This document shows positions 1 through 8,123 of a stretch of DNA of 64,000 nucleotides, in pieces. Position 1 is the first letter of the stretch, and each line of letters begins with the position of its first letter. The stretch is from NCBI RefSeq assembly GCF_031180965.1, contig NZ_JAPSLH010000017.1, positions 24,144-88,143 on the forward strand, in the 5' to 3' direction. Under the pieces are notes generated by a model that worked only from the letters and a program-made list of their open reading frames with translations, ran no database searches and was not told the origin of the DNA. The position numbers and the translations under genes are program-made. The stretch comes from Chelativorans sp. (GTDB lineage: Bacteria > Pseudomonadota > Alphaproteobacteria > Rhizobiales > Rhizobiaceae).

Positions 1-1048
1 CGAACGAAATAGTAGCGGCGAGCTCCGTGGCGATCCTGAGCGCGGCGCCCGTCGCCACCACCATCTGCGGCAGCAGCATCCATTCCAGAGTCCAGGCGGC
101 GCCCGAGCGCTCGTTCTCATGCACCAAGGCCTGGTGCATGCCTGAAAGGAGCGTGGCGTTGAAGCGAGCAAGCGTGACCAGAATTTCCGCCTTCACCGGA
201 TTCTGCTTGTGCGGCATGGCGGAGGAGCCGCCGCCTCCGGAGAGCTGGATCTCGCCGATCTCGTTCTGCGCCATCAGCGCGACATCCTGGCCCATCTTGC
301 CGAGGCTTCCGGTCACCAGGGACAGGAAGGAAGCGAAGTCGGCGACGCCGTCGCGCTCCGAGTGGCGAGCATGGGAGACCAGATTAAGTCCGAGTTTTTT
401 GGCAAGCCGCGCGGCCACGGCCTGCCCCCTGTCGCCGAGTTTGTCGAGCGTGCCGGCTGCGCCGCCCAGAGTGAGCACGGCAACCGATTTGCGCACTATA
501 TCGAGCCGGGCGCGATGGCGCAGAAGCGGCTCGCGCCATGAGGCGATCTTGCGGGCTGCGGTGACCGGAATGGCGGCCTGCATGCGCGTATGCGCCATCA
601 CCGGAGTGGCGCCGTCGCGCCTTTCCAGATCATCGAGCGCGGCGCTCAGCTCATCCAGCCGCGCACCGATGAGATCGATGGCTTCGACTAGCCGGAGCGC
701 CAGGCCGGTGTCGATGGGATCCTGGCTGGTGGCGCCGAAGTGAAGGTGAGGGCCGGATTCCGGCCCAAGTTGCCGGCGCAACTGGTCGAGCAGGGCCGGG
801 ATCAGCACCCCGTCGCGAGCAACGCCGCTCTTGAGGCCGGGAATGTCCGGCTTGAAGCGCGGCAGACCCTTGGCGATGGCCAGGGCCGCTTCCGCCGGGA
901 TAAGCCCTTCATCAGCTTCAGCCTCGGCAAGCGCCACTTCGAAGCGCAGAATGGCCGCGAGTTCCGCGGCCACCGAGAAGAGCACGGCAAAGGCATCGTC
1001 GCCCACGAGTCCGGAAAGGATCGGGTGGTCGAAGGCGGCAACGCTCAT
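1..1048 (-). CDS. pcaB: 3-carboxy-cis,cis-muconate cycloisomerase, partial (3' end off window)
   Basis: PcaB cyclises 3-carboxy-cis,cis-muconate to 4-carboxymuconolactone in the protocatechuate branch of the beta-ketoadipate pathway (cytoplasm). The frame starts with an ATG at 1048-1046 and stays open to base 1, giving 349 visible codons. It contains the fumarase/aspartase superfamily signature GSSAMPHKQNP around residues 270-285. Alphaproteobacterial PcaB proteins are about 350 residues, so probably only a few codons are missing. It follows pcaG with a 6-bp gap and is the last visible gene of the leftward pcaCHGB operon. Confidence 0.93.
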   Translation of the reverse strand, partial: MSVAAFDHPILSGLVGDDAFAVLFSVAAELAAILRFEVALAEAEADEGLIPAEAALAIAKGLPRFKPDIPGLKSGVARDGVLIPALLDQLRRQLGPESGPHLHFGATSQDPIDTGLALRLVEAIDLIGARLDELSAALDDLERRDGATPVMAHTRMQAAIPVTAARKIASWREPLLRHRARLDIVRKSVAVLTLGGAAGTLDKLGDRGQAVAARLAKKLGLNLVSHARHSERDGVADFASFLSLVTGSLGKMGQDVALMAQNEIGEIQLSGGGGSSAMPHKQNPVKAEILVTLARFNATLLSGMHQALVHENERSGAAWTLEWMLLPQMVVATGAALRIATELAATISF

Positions 1049-1054
1049 CTGCCC

Positions 1055-1672
1055 TCACACATCAAAGAACACCGTCTCCTTCTCGCCCTGGAGATGGATG
1101 TCCAGGCTGTAGGTGTTGCCGTCGCGCTGGGCGATCAGCGTGGCCGCCCGGCTCGGATGCTCAAGCCGGGAGAGAACGGGGTCCTCGGCATTCGCCTGCT
1201 CCTCGTCGCCGAAATAGAGGCGCGACTGCAGGCCGATATTGATGCCGCGCGCGGCGATCCAGAGGCTGATATGCGGCGCCTGCATCCGCCCGTCCATGAA
1301 GGGCACGCGCCCGGGCTTGACGGTCTCGAAGGTGAATACGCCCGTTTCCGGATCGGATGGCTGGCGGCCCCAGCCGGTGAAATTCGGGTCCGCTTTGCCC
1401 CGGGGCTCGTCGGGCGAGTTGTAGAGCCCGTCCGCATCCGCCTGCCAGATCTCGATCAGCGCATCCTTGGTCACCGAGCCGGTGCCGTCGATGAGCCGCA
1501 GCTTGACGGTGATCCGCTCGCCCTTGGTCTTCTCGTTGACCATGCGGATGCCAAGATCCTCGGGGTAGACGCCTGTTATGCCGCAGAAATTAGGCGTCAG
1601 CCCGATATGCACATAGGGGCCGGCTGTCTGCGACGCGCTCTCCTTCAGCCTTGTCAGTGTCTGCCCCTTCAT
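1055..1672 (-). CDS. pcaG: protocatechuate 3,4-dioxygenase, alpha subunit
   Basis: This 205-residue protein is the alpha subunit of the intradiol dioxygenase that opens protocatechuate to 3-carboxy-cis,cis-muconate. It has the intradiol fold (for example the stretches around YVHIGLTPNF and PHISLWIAARGINIG) but lacks the full iron-ligand set, as expected for the structural alpha chain. Its ATG overlaps the stop of pcaH (1672), so the two subunits are translationally coupled, consistent with equimolar assembly. The length is typical for the family. Confidence 0.95.
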   Translation of the reverse strand: MKGQTLTRLKESASQTAGPYVHIGLTPNFCGITGVYPEDLGIRMVNEKTKGERITVKLRLIDGTGSVTKDALIEIWQADADGLYNSPDEPRGKADPNFTGWGRQPSDPETGVFTFETVKPGRVPFMDGRMQAPHISLWIAARGINIGLQSRLYFGDEEQANAEDPVLSRLEHPSRAATLIAQRDGNTYSLDIHLQGEKETVFFDV

Positions 1673-2412
1673 CAGTTGCCCTCCAGCTTGTTTTCGAACA
1701 GCGTCGAGCGGCGCCCGCGCAGGACGATATCAAATTTATAGGCCCGCGCATCCATCGGTATCGTCGCTTCCATGTCCAGCGCTGCGATCAGGCTTTGGAT
1801 CGCTCGCTCGTCAGGGATCGTCCGCACGATCGGGCATTTGGCGATCATCGGATCGCCCTCGAAATACATCTGCGTGATCAGGCGCTGGACAAAGCCGTGG
1901 CCGAAGACGGCGAAATGGATATGCGCCGGGCGCCAGTCATTGATGCCGTTCGGCCAAGGATAGGCGCCGGGCATCACCGTCCGGAAGGAATAATGGCCGT
2001 CCTCGTCGGTGATGGTGCGCCCGCAGCCCCCGAAATTGGGATCGAGGGGCGCGAGATAGCCGTCCTTCTTGTGGCGATAACGCCCGCCGGCATTGGCCTG
2101 CCAGAATTCCAGCAGCACATTGGGTACCGGCCTGGCATTCTCGTCCAGCACCTGGCCATAGACCACGATGCGCGGCCCGATCGCGCTTTCGCCGGGCTTG
2201 GCGTAGTTGAGGATCAGGTCGTTGTCGAGCTCGCCGAGCATGCTGTGGCCGAAGACGGGCCCGGTGATCTCGGAAAGCGTGTTTCCGAAGGACAAGGGTG
2301 CGCGCTGCGGCGAGCGCACCACCGTGCTCCTATAGCCCGGCGCGAAGGCCGGCGGGTGCCAGGTGCGGTCGCGCTGGAAAAAGCCGCCCCGTGTGGGCCT
2401 TGCGTTCTTCAT
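1672..2412 (-). CDS. pcaH: protocatechuate 3,4-dioxygenase, beta subunit (Fe-binding)
   Basis: The 246-residue beta subunit carries the non-haem Fe(III) site of the dioxygenase. The four expected ligands are visible: Tyr112 in GRYRHK, Tyr151 in PGAYPW, and His164 and His166 in RPAHIHF. The spacing matches the Tyr/Tyr/His/His set known for the Pseudomonas enzyme with a constant +4 offset. It overlaps pcaC upstream by 4 bp and pcaG downstream by 1 bp, so it lies mid-operon. Confidence 0.96.
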   Translation of the reverse strand: MKNARPTRGGFFQRDRTWHPPAFAPGYRSTVVRSPQRAPLSFGNTLSEITGPVFGHSMLGELDNDLILNYAKPGESAIGPRIVVYGQVLDENARPVPNVLLEFWQANAGGRYRHKKDGYLAPLDPNFGGCGRTITDEDGHYSFRTVMPGAYPWPNGINDWRPAHIHFAVFGHGFVQRLITQMYFEGDPMIAKCPIVRTIPDERAIQSLIAALDMEATIPMDARAYKFDIVLRGRRSTLFENKLEGN

Positions 2413-2807
2413 TCCGTTTCTCCCGATTGCATTTCGGCAAGTGTCTGCTTGACAACCTTGATGGCATGATTGGCGGCCGGAACGCCGGCATAGATGGCCA
2501 CATGCAGCATGGCCTCGCGCAAATCGTCGGCTGTCGCTCCTGTGTTCGCCGTGGCGCGCACATGCAACGCGACCTCTTCATAGTGGCCGAACGCTGCAAG
2601 GAGCGCGATGGTGACGATCGATCTTTCGCGCTTGGTCCAGTTCGGCCGCGACCAGACATGGCCCCAAGCGGCTTCGGTGATCAGTTCCTGGAAGGGCGCG
2701 TCGAACTCGGTCTTGTTGGCCTCGGCCCGGTCAACCCAGGCGTCGCCCAAGACGGAGCGGCGCGTAGCCACGCCCTCGCGAAAGCGCTTCGGCTTCTCCT
2801 CGCTCAT
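2409..2807 (-). CDS. pcaC: 4-carboxymuconolactone decarboxylase
   Basis: PcaC decarboxylates 4-carboxymuconolactone to beta-ketoadipate enol-lactone. The protein is 132 residues when started at the ATG at 2807, which has a strong Shine-Dalgarno (GGGAGGA) 4-5 bases upstream; a longer frame reaching 2876 has no ribosome site and adds residues foreign to the family. It shows the AhpD/CMD-type alpha-helical core (WTKRERSIVTIALLAA then HVRATANTGAT). It is the first gene of the leftward pca operon. pcaD, the next enzyme and often the operon head in rhizobia, is absent here. Confidence 0.94.
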   Translation of the reverse strand: MSEEKPKRFREGVATRRSVLGDAWVDRAEANKTEFDAPFQELITEAAWGHVWSRPNWTKRERSIVTIALLAAFGHYEEVALHVRATANTGATADDLREAMLHVAIYAGVPAANHAIKVVKQTLAEMQSGETE

Positions 2808-2869
2808 TTTTGTCCTCCCGGCCGCCATCTCCCTGCGGCGAAATTTCGGCCCATTGGTGCCGTGCGAAA

Positions 2870-2887
2870 GCGGCATGATCGTGCCGC
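2870..2887. promoter_or_regulatory. 6-bp inverted repeat in the pcaC / AraC divergent promoter
   Basis: GCGGCA, a 6-base spacer, then TGCCGC forms a perfect inverted repeat about 63 bp upstream of pcaC and 85 bp upstream of the regulator start. Its position fits a transcription factor site. AraC proteins usually bind direct repeats, so the owner is uncertain. Confidence 0.3.
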
Positions 2888-2971
2888 ATGTTCATTGAAG
2901 CTCCCCGCATGCGGCGGCAATGGACTTTTGTGGCGTATCGTTGCACTTTCCGATCACGGAGCGAGGGTGAC

Positions 2972-3865
2972 TTGGACAGGACAAACGTACCCAACTATCG
3001 GCTCTACCGAGAGAAGAGCGGGGAATCGGAAGGTTTCTGGCTGCATAGCGAGACGCTGCCGCTGCGCAGCCGGCTGCACAATTGGGAGATCGCATTGCAC
3101 CGGCACGAAGCCTTGTTCCAGGTTTTCGTGCTGGAGGCGGGAGAGGGGGAACTTCTGGGGGCAAGGGAGCGGCGTCCTTTCGCGGCGCCGGCGGCCATCT
3201 ATGTCGCGCCGGGCGCCGCGCATGGGTTCCGCTATGCGCCCAATGCGGATGGGCTGGTGATCACTGCGCTTGCCGATCGTCTGCCGCCGATCCGCGCCTC
3301 CGATCCGGCAATCTCAACCTTTCTGGCGCGGGCGCAGATCGTGCCTCTCAGCGGGACGGAGGCGGCGCTCGTCGGACCCCTTGCCGCGCGGATCCATGAG
3401 GAGCTCCACCGCGCCGGTCCGGGCAGCGATATCCTGCTCGAGGCCATGGTCACGGAGCTTGTCCTGCGGCTTGCGAGGGCGGGCGCGCAAGCCGGGGGGG
3501 CGGGCGAGCCGGCGGCGACGCGCGAGCGCGACCGCCGGCGTGTGCATGCGCTGATCACGCTGCTCTCCGCCCATTGCCGGGAGCACCGGCCGGTCGGCTT
3601 CTATGCCGAGAAGCTTGGGCTTTCTCCGGCCCATCTCAACAGGATCGTGCGGCGCGAGACGGGCGCCAGCGTGCAGGAACTGGCGTCGCGCCACCTAGTG
3701 AGGGCGGCCCGGCGGGAACTCGTCTTCACGCCCACGCCCGTGCAGGCCATAGCCTATTCGCTAGGTTTCCAGGACCCCGCCTATTTCAACCGCTTCTTCA
3801 AGCGCCAGACAGGCATGACGCCGGGAGCGTTCCGCGAAGAGGAGCGGAGGAAAATCGCGGCATGA
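2972..3865 (+). CDS. AraC-family regulator, probable activator of the pca operon
   Basis: This protein of about 297 residues has an N-terminal cupin-like ligand domain (first 150 residues, with HRHEALFQVFVLEAGEGEL) and a C-terminal AraC double helix-turn-helix ending in GFQDPAYFNRFFKRQTGMTPGAF. It resembles the PobR/HpaA group of aromatic-catabolism activators. I place the start at the TTG at 2972, preceded by GGAGCGAGGG, because family similarity begins just after it (VPNYRLYREKS). An in-frame ATG at 2888 is the alternative and would leave only 80 bp of divergent promoter. Its position opposite pcaCHGB suggests control of that operon in response to protocatechuate or a related aromatic acid; the ligand is inferred. 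Confidence 0.85.
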   Translation: MDRTNVPNYRLYREKSGESEGFWLHSETLPLRSRLHNWEIALHRHEALFQVFVLEAGEGELLGARERRPFAAPAAIYVAPGAAHGFRYAPNADGLVITALADRLPPIRASDPAISTFLARAQIVPLSGTEAALVGPLAARIHEELHRAGPGSDILLEAMVTELVLRLARAGAQAGGAGEPAATRERDRRRVHALITLLSAHCREHRPVGFYAEKLGLSPAHLNRIVRRETGASVQELASRHLVRAARRELVFTPTPVQAIAYSLGFQDPAYFNRFFKRQTGMTPGAFREEERRKIAA

Positions 3866-3891
3866 AAAAGGAGCGGCTGCCCGCCCCTTTT
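3866..3891. terminator. bidirectional terminator between convergent genes
   Basis: The stem AAAAGG-A-GCGG pairs with CCGC-C-CCTTTT around a CTGC loop, with A/T runs on both sides. It sits directly after the AraC stop and 22 bp before the stop of the convergent transporter gene. Confidence 0.6.
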
Positions 3892-3913
3892 CTTGTGCGC
3901 TGCGTCGACGCAA

Positions 3914-4894
3914 TCAGAGCTTGTCGGTGATCTCGTGCGTGAAGGCGCCCTCGGGTTCCTTGGTGATCACGGGGTCCGAGCCGCCCTGGAGGAGGCTCTC
4001 AACAGTCTGCTTGTAGGCCGCCTCGTCGAGCTTTGGGCTGTCGCCGAGGAGCTTCGCGATCTCACCCATCATGCGCTTCTGGTGCTCTTCCGTCTGGGCG
4101 CCGGTCGCATCGTTATCGAGCACGATCATCGCCGCCTCGTCCGGATTGTCTTTGGCCCACTGCCAGCCTTTCATCGAGGCGCGCACGAAACGCACCATCT
4201 TGTCGGCGAAAGCCGGGTCCTGCAGTTTGTCTTCCAGCACGTAGAGCCCGTCTTCAAGCGTGGCCACGCCCTCGTCCGTGTAGTTGAAGACGACGAGGTC
4301 GTCCGGCGTAAGCCCGGCATCAATGATCTGCCAGTACTCGTTATAGGTCATGGCCGTGATGCAGTCGGCCTGCTTCTGCAAGAGCGGATCGACGTTGAAA
4401 CCGATCTTCTGGATGGTCACGCCCTCGGGCGAGCCGTCGCGCGGGATGCCAAGCTTGGCGAGCCAGCTATAGAGCGGATATTCGTTGCCGAAGAACCAGG
4501 TGCCGAGCGTCTTCCCCTTGAAATCCTCGGGCTTGGTGATGCCGGTCTCCTTGCGGCAGACCATGTTGAGGCCCGAGCGCGCGAAGGGCTGGGCGATGTT
4601 GACCACCGGAACGCCTTTTTCGCGGGCGGCGAGCGCCGAGGGCATCCAGTCCACCATCACGTCGGCGCCACCTCCGACCAGCACCTGAACGGGCGCGATG
4701 TCCGGCCCGCCCGGCTTGATCTCCACATTCAGGTTCTCTTCCTCATAAAAGCCCTGGTCCTTGGCCACATAATAGCCGGCGAACTGGGCCTGGGTTACCC
4801 ATTTGAGCTGCAGGGCGACATCGTCCGCCGCGAGCGCGGAAAACCCAGCGAGCGACATGGCGCCCGCGAGCATGGTCGTGATCAGTCTTTTCAT
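3914..4894 (-). CDS. ABC transporter periplasmic binding protein (NMT1/THI5 type), likely for pyrimidines
   Basis: This 326-residue protein has a Sec signal peptide (positive MKR, a hydrophobic core to about residue 22, cleavage near ALA-AD) followed by the NMT1/SsuA-like fold, with LQLKWVTQAQFAGYYVAKDQG typical of ThiY/RibY-type proteins that capture planar heterocycles. It is the last gene of a transporter operon ordered ATPase, permease, permease, binding protein, read leftward. Proximity to dihydropyrimidinase, the carbamoyl hydrolase and RutR argues for uracil/thymine or a related pyrimidine. Thiamine-precursor, riboflavin or hydantoin uptake are the alternatives. Confidence 0.88.
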   Translation of the reverse strand: MKRLITTMLAGAMSLAGFSALAADDVALQLKWVTQAQFAGYYVAKDQGFYEEENLNVEIKPGGPDIAPVQVLVGGGADVMVDWMPSALAAREKGVPVVNIAQPFARSGLNMVCRKETGITKPEDFKGKTLGTWFFGNEYPLYSWLAKLGIPRDGSPEGVTIQKIGFNVDPLLQKQADCITAMTYNEYWQIIDAGLTPDDLVVFNYTDEGVATLEDGLYVLEDKLQDPAFADKMVRFVRASMKGWQWAKDNPDEAAMIVLDNDATGAQTEEHQKRMMGEIAKLLGDSPKLDEAAYKQTVESLLQGGSDPVITKEPEGAFTHEITDKL

Positions 4895-4938
4895 TTTCGC
4901 TTCCCTCTGAAGTTATGCCGTGCTCCCCACGGCCAGTC

Positions 4939-5799
4939 TTATCCACCGCGGATGGACGGATGCCAGAAGGTGACCGCCCGTTCGACGATGGCCACCACGC
5001 CATAGAAGAGCGAACCCGCAAGCGCGGCGACCGCGATCTCCGCCCAGACCATGTCGATGTTCATGCGTCCCACCTCGGTGGAAATCCGAAAGCCCATGCC
5101 GACGATGGGCGTGCCGAAGAACTCCGCCACGATAGCGCCGATCAACGCCAGGGTGGAGTTGATTTTCAGCGCGTTGAAGATGAAAGGAGCGGCCGCGGGC
5201 AACCGCAACTTGAACAGCGTCTGCCAGTAAGAGGCGGCATAGGTGCGCATCAGATCGCGGTCGATGGGGCTGGAGGCGCCCAGGCCTTCAACGGTGTTCA
5301 CCAGCATGGGGAAGAAGGTCATCACCACGACCACGGCGGCCTTGGAGGGCCATTCGAAGCCGAACCACATGACCATGATGGGCGCGATGCCGATGATGGG
5401 CAGTGCGGAGACGAAATTGCCGAGCGGCAGAAGCCCGCGCTTCAGGAAGGGCGAGCGGTCGATGGCGATGGCGACGAGAAAGCCGGACCCGCAGCCGAGC
5501 GCGTAGCCGATCAGCACGGCTTTCAGGAAGGTCTGCCGGAAATCGGCCCAGAGCGTCGGAATCGAGCTCAGGATGCGCTCCCAGATCATCGAAGGGGGTG
5601 GCAGAAGCACGGTCGGCACGTTCATGCCGCGAACCAGACCTTCCCAAACGACCAGCAGGGTGATGCCGAAAAGGGCAGGGATCAGAAGGTTCACCGCACG
5701 GCGGGCAAGCTCCGTGCCGGTCTTGAGACGCACCAGCCACTGGTTCAGCGCCCATGCGGCCGCCCAGAAGGCGAGGGCTCCCGCCACCGCGGCGTTCAT
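4939..5799 (-). CDS. ABC transporter permease 2 (SsuC/ThiX type)
   Basis: This 286-residue inner-membrane permease of the BPD_transp_1 family has about six transmembrane helices. The cytoplasmic EAA-like loop appears as RTYAASYWQTLFKLRLPAAAP, which contacts the ATPase. The ATG at 5799 overlaps the stop codon of permease 1 (ATGA), which fixes the start; the same frame is open further upstream only because of high GC. Two different permeases imply a heterodimeric channel. Confidence 0.9.
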   Translation of the reverse strand: MNAAVAGALAFWAAAWALNQWLVRLKTGTELARRAVNLLIPALFGITLLVVWEGLVRGMNVPTVLLPPPSMIWERILSSIPTLWADFRQTFLKAVLIGYALGCGSGFLVAIAIDRSPFLKRGLLPLGNFVSALPIIGIAPIMVMWFGFEWPSKAAVVVVMTFFPMLVNTVEGLGASSPIDRDLMRTYAASYWQTLFKLRLPAAAPFIFNALKINSTLALIGAIVAEFFGTPIVGMGFRISTEVGRMNIDMVWAEIAVAALAGSLFYGVVAIVERAVTFWHPSIRGG

Positions 5800-6758
5800 G
5801 GCCGCGCCCCCATTCGCGCCATTACGAGGCGCTGCGCGAGGCCGACAAGCGCGACGAGGATGGCGGCAAGGGCCGCAGCCATGAAGAGAGCGGCCCAGAT
5901 CTGCACCGTCTGGCCGTAATAGGAGCCGGCAAGGAGCCGCGCGCCAAGGCCGGCCACGGCCCCCGTCGGCAGCTCGCCGACGATGGCGCCGACGAGGCTG
6001 ATGGCGACCGCCACTTTCATGGAGGTGAACAGAAAGGGCAGGGCAGCCGGCCAGCGCAGCTTGAAAAAGGTCTGCGCGCCGCTGGCATTGTAGGTGCGCA
6101 TGAGGTCCAGCTGGATCGTCTCGGGGCTGCGGAACCCCTTCACCATGCCGACGACCACAGGAAAGAAGGAGAGATAGGTGGAGATCAGCGCTTTGGGCAG
6201 GAGGCCAGAAAGACCGACGGCGTTGAGCACGACGATGATCATCGGCGCCACGGCGAGAATCGGGATCGTCTGGCTGGCGATCACCCAGGGCATGACGGAC
6301 TTGTCCATCGCCCGGTTGTGCACGATCCCCACGGCCAAAAGGATGCCGAGGGTGGTGCCGATCGCAAAGCCGAGCAGGGTTGAGGAAAGCGTGATCCACG
6401 CGTGCTTGAGCAGGCTGCGGTTGGAGGTCGGGCGAACCTCCATTGTAGTCTTCCACAGCTCCGCGACCACCTGATGGGGAGCAGGCAGCACCGGCCGCTC
6501 CTGGGCCATGGTGTCGCGAATGAGATCGGTCGCAGTCCAGGTCGTCCCGGCGCGCTGGTATGTGTCGATCTGCCAGGGCGTGTTGAGATAGACGGTGAAG
6601 CCGTACCAGATGGCAATTAGCGCCCCGACGACGATGATAACCGGCAGAAAGCTGCCTTCGCTGAGCCGGCGGAACGCGACAGCGCTTGCGGCGCTGGCGG
6701 AACCCGGTGCGGCGATCGGTGCCGACGCGGTCACGAGGTTTCCCTCCGGCGTTTGCAA
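5796..6758 (-). CDS. ABC transporter permease 1 (SsuC/ThiX type)
   Basis: This 320-residue inner-membrane permease has an Ala-rich N-terminal tail, a first helix at about residues 38-57, an unusually long periplasmic segment (about residues 58-115) and then the BPD_transp_1 core. The EAA-loop equivalent is RTYNASGAQTFFKLRWPAALP. It starts 6 bp after the ATPase stop and overlaps permease 2 by 4 bp. The long first periplasmic loop is absent from permease 2 and may contact the binding protein. Confidence 0.9.
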   Translation of the reverse strand: MQTPEGNLVTASAPIAAPGSASAASAVAFRRLSEGSFLPVIIVVGALIAIWYGFTVYLNTPWQIDTYQRAGTTWTATDLIRDTMAQERPVLPAPHQVVAELWKTTMEVRPTSNRSLLKHAWITLSSTLLGFAIGTTLGILLAVGIVHNRAMDKSVMPWVIASQTIPILAVAPMIIVVLNAVGLSGLLPKALISTYLSFFPVVVGMVKGFRSPETIQLDLMRTYNASGAQTFFKLRWPAALPFLFTSMKVAVAISLVGAIVGELPTGAVAGLGARLLAGSYYGQTVQIWAALFMAAALAAILVALVGLAQRLVMARMGARP

Positions 6759-6764
6759 AACAGT

Positions 6765-7577
6765 TCACTCATCGCTGTGCCCCGCTCGCAGGCCCTCGCG
6801 CACGCGGTGGGCGATCGCCAGAAACTCCGGCGTGTCGCGGATGTCGAGCGGCCGCTCGTGCGGCAGTGTCGACTCGATCACATCCGTCACGCGGCCCGGG
6901 CGCGGCGACATCACCACAATGCGCGTGGAGAGATACACCGCCTCGGGAATGGAATGGGTGACGAAACAGATTGTCTTGTTGGTCCGCGCCCAGAGTTGAA
7001 GCAGCTGTTCGTTCAGATGATCGCGTACGATCTCGTCCAGCGCTCCGAAAGGCTCGTCCATCAGCAGGAGATCGGCGTCGAAGGAAAGCGCCCGGGCGAT
7101 CGAGGCGCGCTGCTGCATGCCGCCGGAAAGCTGCCAGGGAAATTTCCGTTCGAAGCCGGTTAGATTGACGAGTTCGAGCGTTCGCGCGACGCGCCGGCGC
7201 TGCTCCTCGGCCGAATAGCCCATGATCTCCAGCGGCAGGGCGATGTTCTTTTCGATGGTGCGCCAGGGGAACAGGCCTGCCGCCTGGAAGACGTAGCCAT
7301 AGGCGCGGGTCTTGCGCGCCTGCTCGGGCGTGAGGCCGTTGATGCGGATCTCGCCTGCGGTCGGCTTCTCAAGGTCGGCGATGATGCGCAAAAGAGTGGT
7401 CTTGCCGCATCCTGAAGGGCCGATGAAGGAGACGAACTCGCCCTTGCCGATGACCAGATCGACGTCGGACAGTGCCTGAACCGGCCCGTCATTGGTCTGG
7501 AAATTCAGGCCAAGCTTTCTTGCTGAAACGACGGTCGGCGCCATATCCTTCATGGGCGGCGGCCCATCCTCCGGCAT
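6765..7577 (-). CDS. ABC transporter ATP-binding protein (SsuB/TauB type)
   Basis: This ATPase of about 270 residues energises the heterocycle transporter. Walker A (GPSGCGKTT), Q-loop (VFQAAGLFPW), signature (LSGGMQQR), Walker B (LLLMDEPFGALD) and the switch His (FVTHSIPEA) are all present. The start is placed at the ATG at 7577; 7553 is also possible. The open frame extends to 7649, but that would take up nearly the whole divergent promoter shared with the cupin gene. It is the first gene of the four-gene transporter operon. Confidence 0.92.
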   Translation of the reverse strand: MPEDGPPPMKDMAPTVVSARKLGLNFQTNDGPVQALSDVDLVIGKGEFVSFIGPSGCGKTTLLRIIADLEKPTAGEIRINGLTPEQARKTRAYGYVFQAAGLFPWRTIEKNIALPLEIMGYSAEEQRRRVARTLELVNLTGFERKFPWQLSGGMQQRASIARALSFDADLLLMDEPFGALDEIVRDHLNEQLLQLWARTNKTICFVTHSIPEAVYLSTRIVVMSPRPGRVTDVIESTLPHERPLDIRDTPEFLAIAHRVREGLRAGHSDE

Positions 7578-7661
7578 GGCCGGGGCCCGGACCTCATCCG
7601 AGCTGCTTGTCGTTCTGCGCTCAACCGTTCCCCACCGCCCAGTTACCAACGGAGTCCACCC

Positions 7662-8069
7662 ATGTCACCCAAGCCTACATGCCAAGTCATCCGGCCAGAA
7701 AGCACTTTCGAAGGCAAGCAGGGACTGAACTATTTCGCCGGGATCACCGCTGAATCGGTCGGCTCCAAGGGAATCTGCATGCTTCTCCTGACGATGCCGC
7801 CCGGCGCCCGCGCCAGGGCCCATCTCCACGAGAACCATGAAACGGCGATCTACGTGCTCTCCGGCGAAGTTCACTCCTGGTACGGCGAAAGACTCGAGCA
7901 TCTTATCGTCGTGAAGGCTGGCGACCTGTTCTACATACCCGCCGGCGTCCCGCATCTTCCCGCCAATCTCGGCGATGTTCCCGCCTCGGCCGTGATCGCT
8001 CGAACGGATCCCAACGAACAGGAAAGTGTGGTGGTTCTGCCCCATCTCGACGGCCTTGTGCCGGCATGA
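7662..8069 (+). CDS. small cupin-domain protein
   Basis: This 135-residue single-domain cupin has motif 1 visible as PPGARARAHLHENHETAIYVLSGE (His and Glu metal ligands) and motif 2 near GDLFYIPAGVPHLPANLG. It reads away from the transporter operon and converges on the dihydropyrimidinase gene. Small cupins of this type bind a metal and a small organic ligand, as enzymes or ligand sensors. Position suggests a link to pyrimidine catabolism, but the function is unknown. Confidence 0.85.
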   Translation: MSPKPTCQVIRPESTFEGKQGLNYFAGITAESVGSKGICMLLLTMPPGARARAHLHENHETAIYVLSGEVHSWYGERLEHLIVVKAGDLFYIPAGVPHLPANLGDVPASAVIARTDPNEQESVVVLPHLDGLVPA

Positions 8070-8123
8070 GCCGGGACGGGTGCCGCCGCTCGTTCCCAGA
8101 TTCCGGCCGCAGGCCATGATAGC

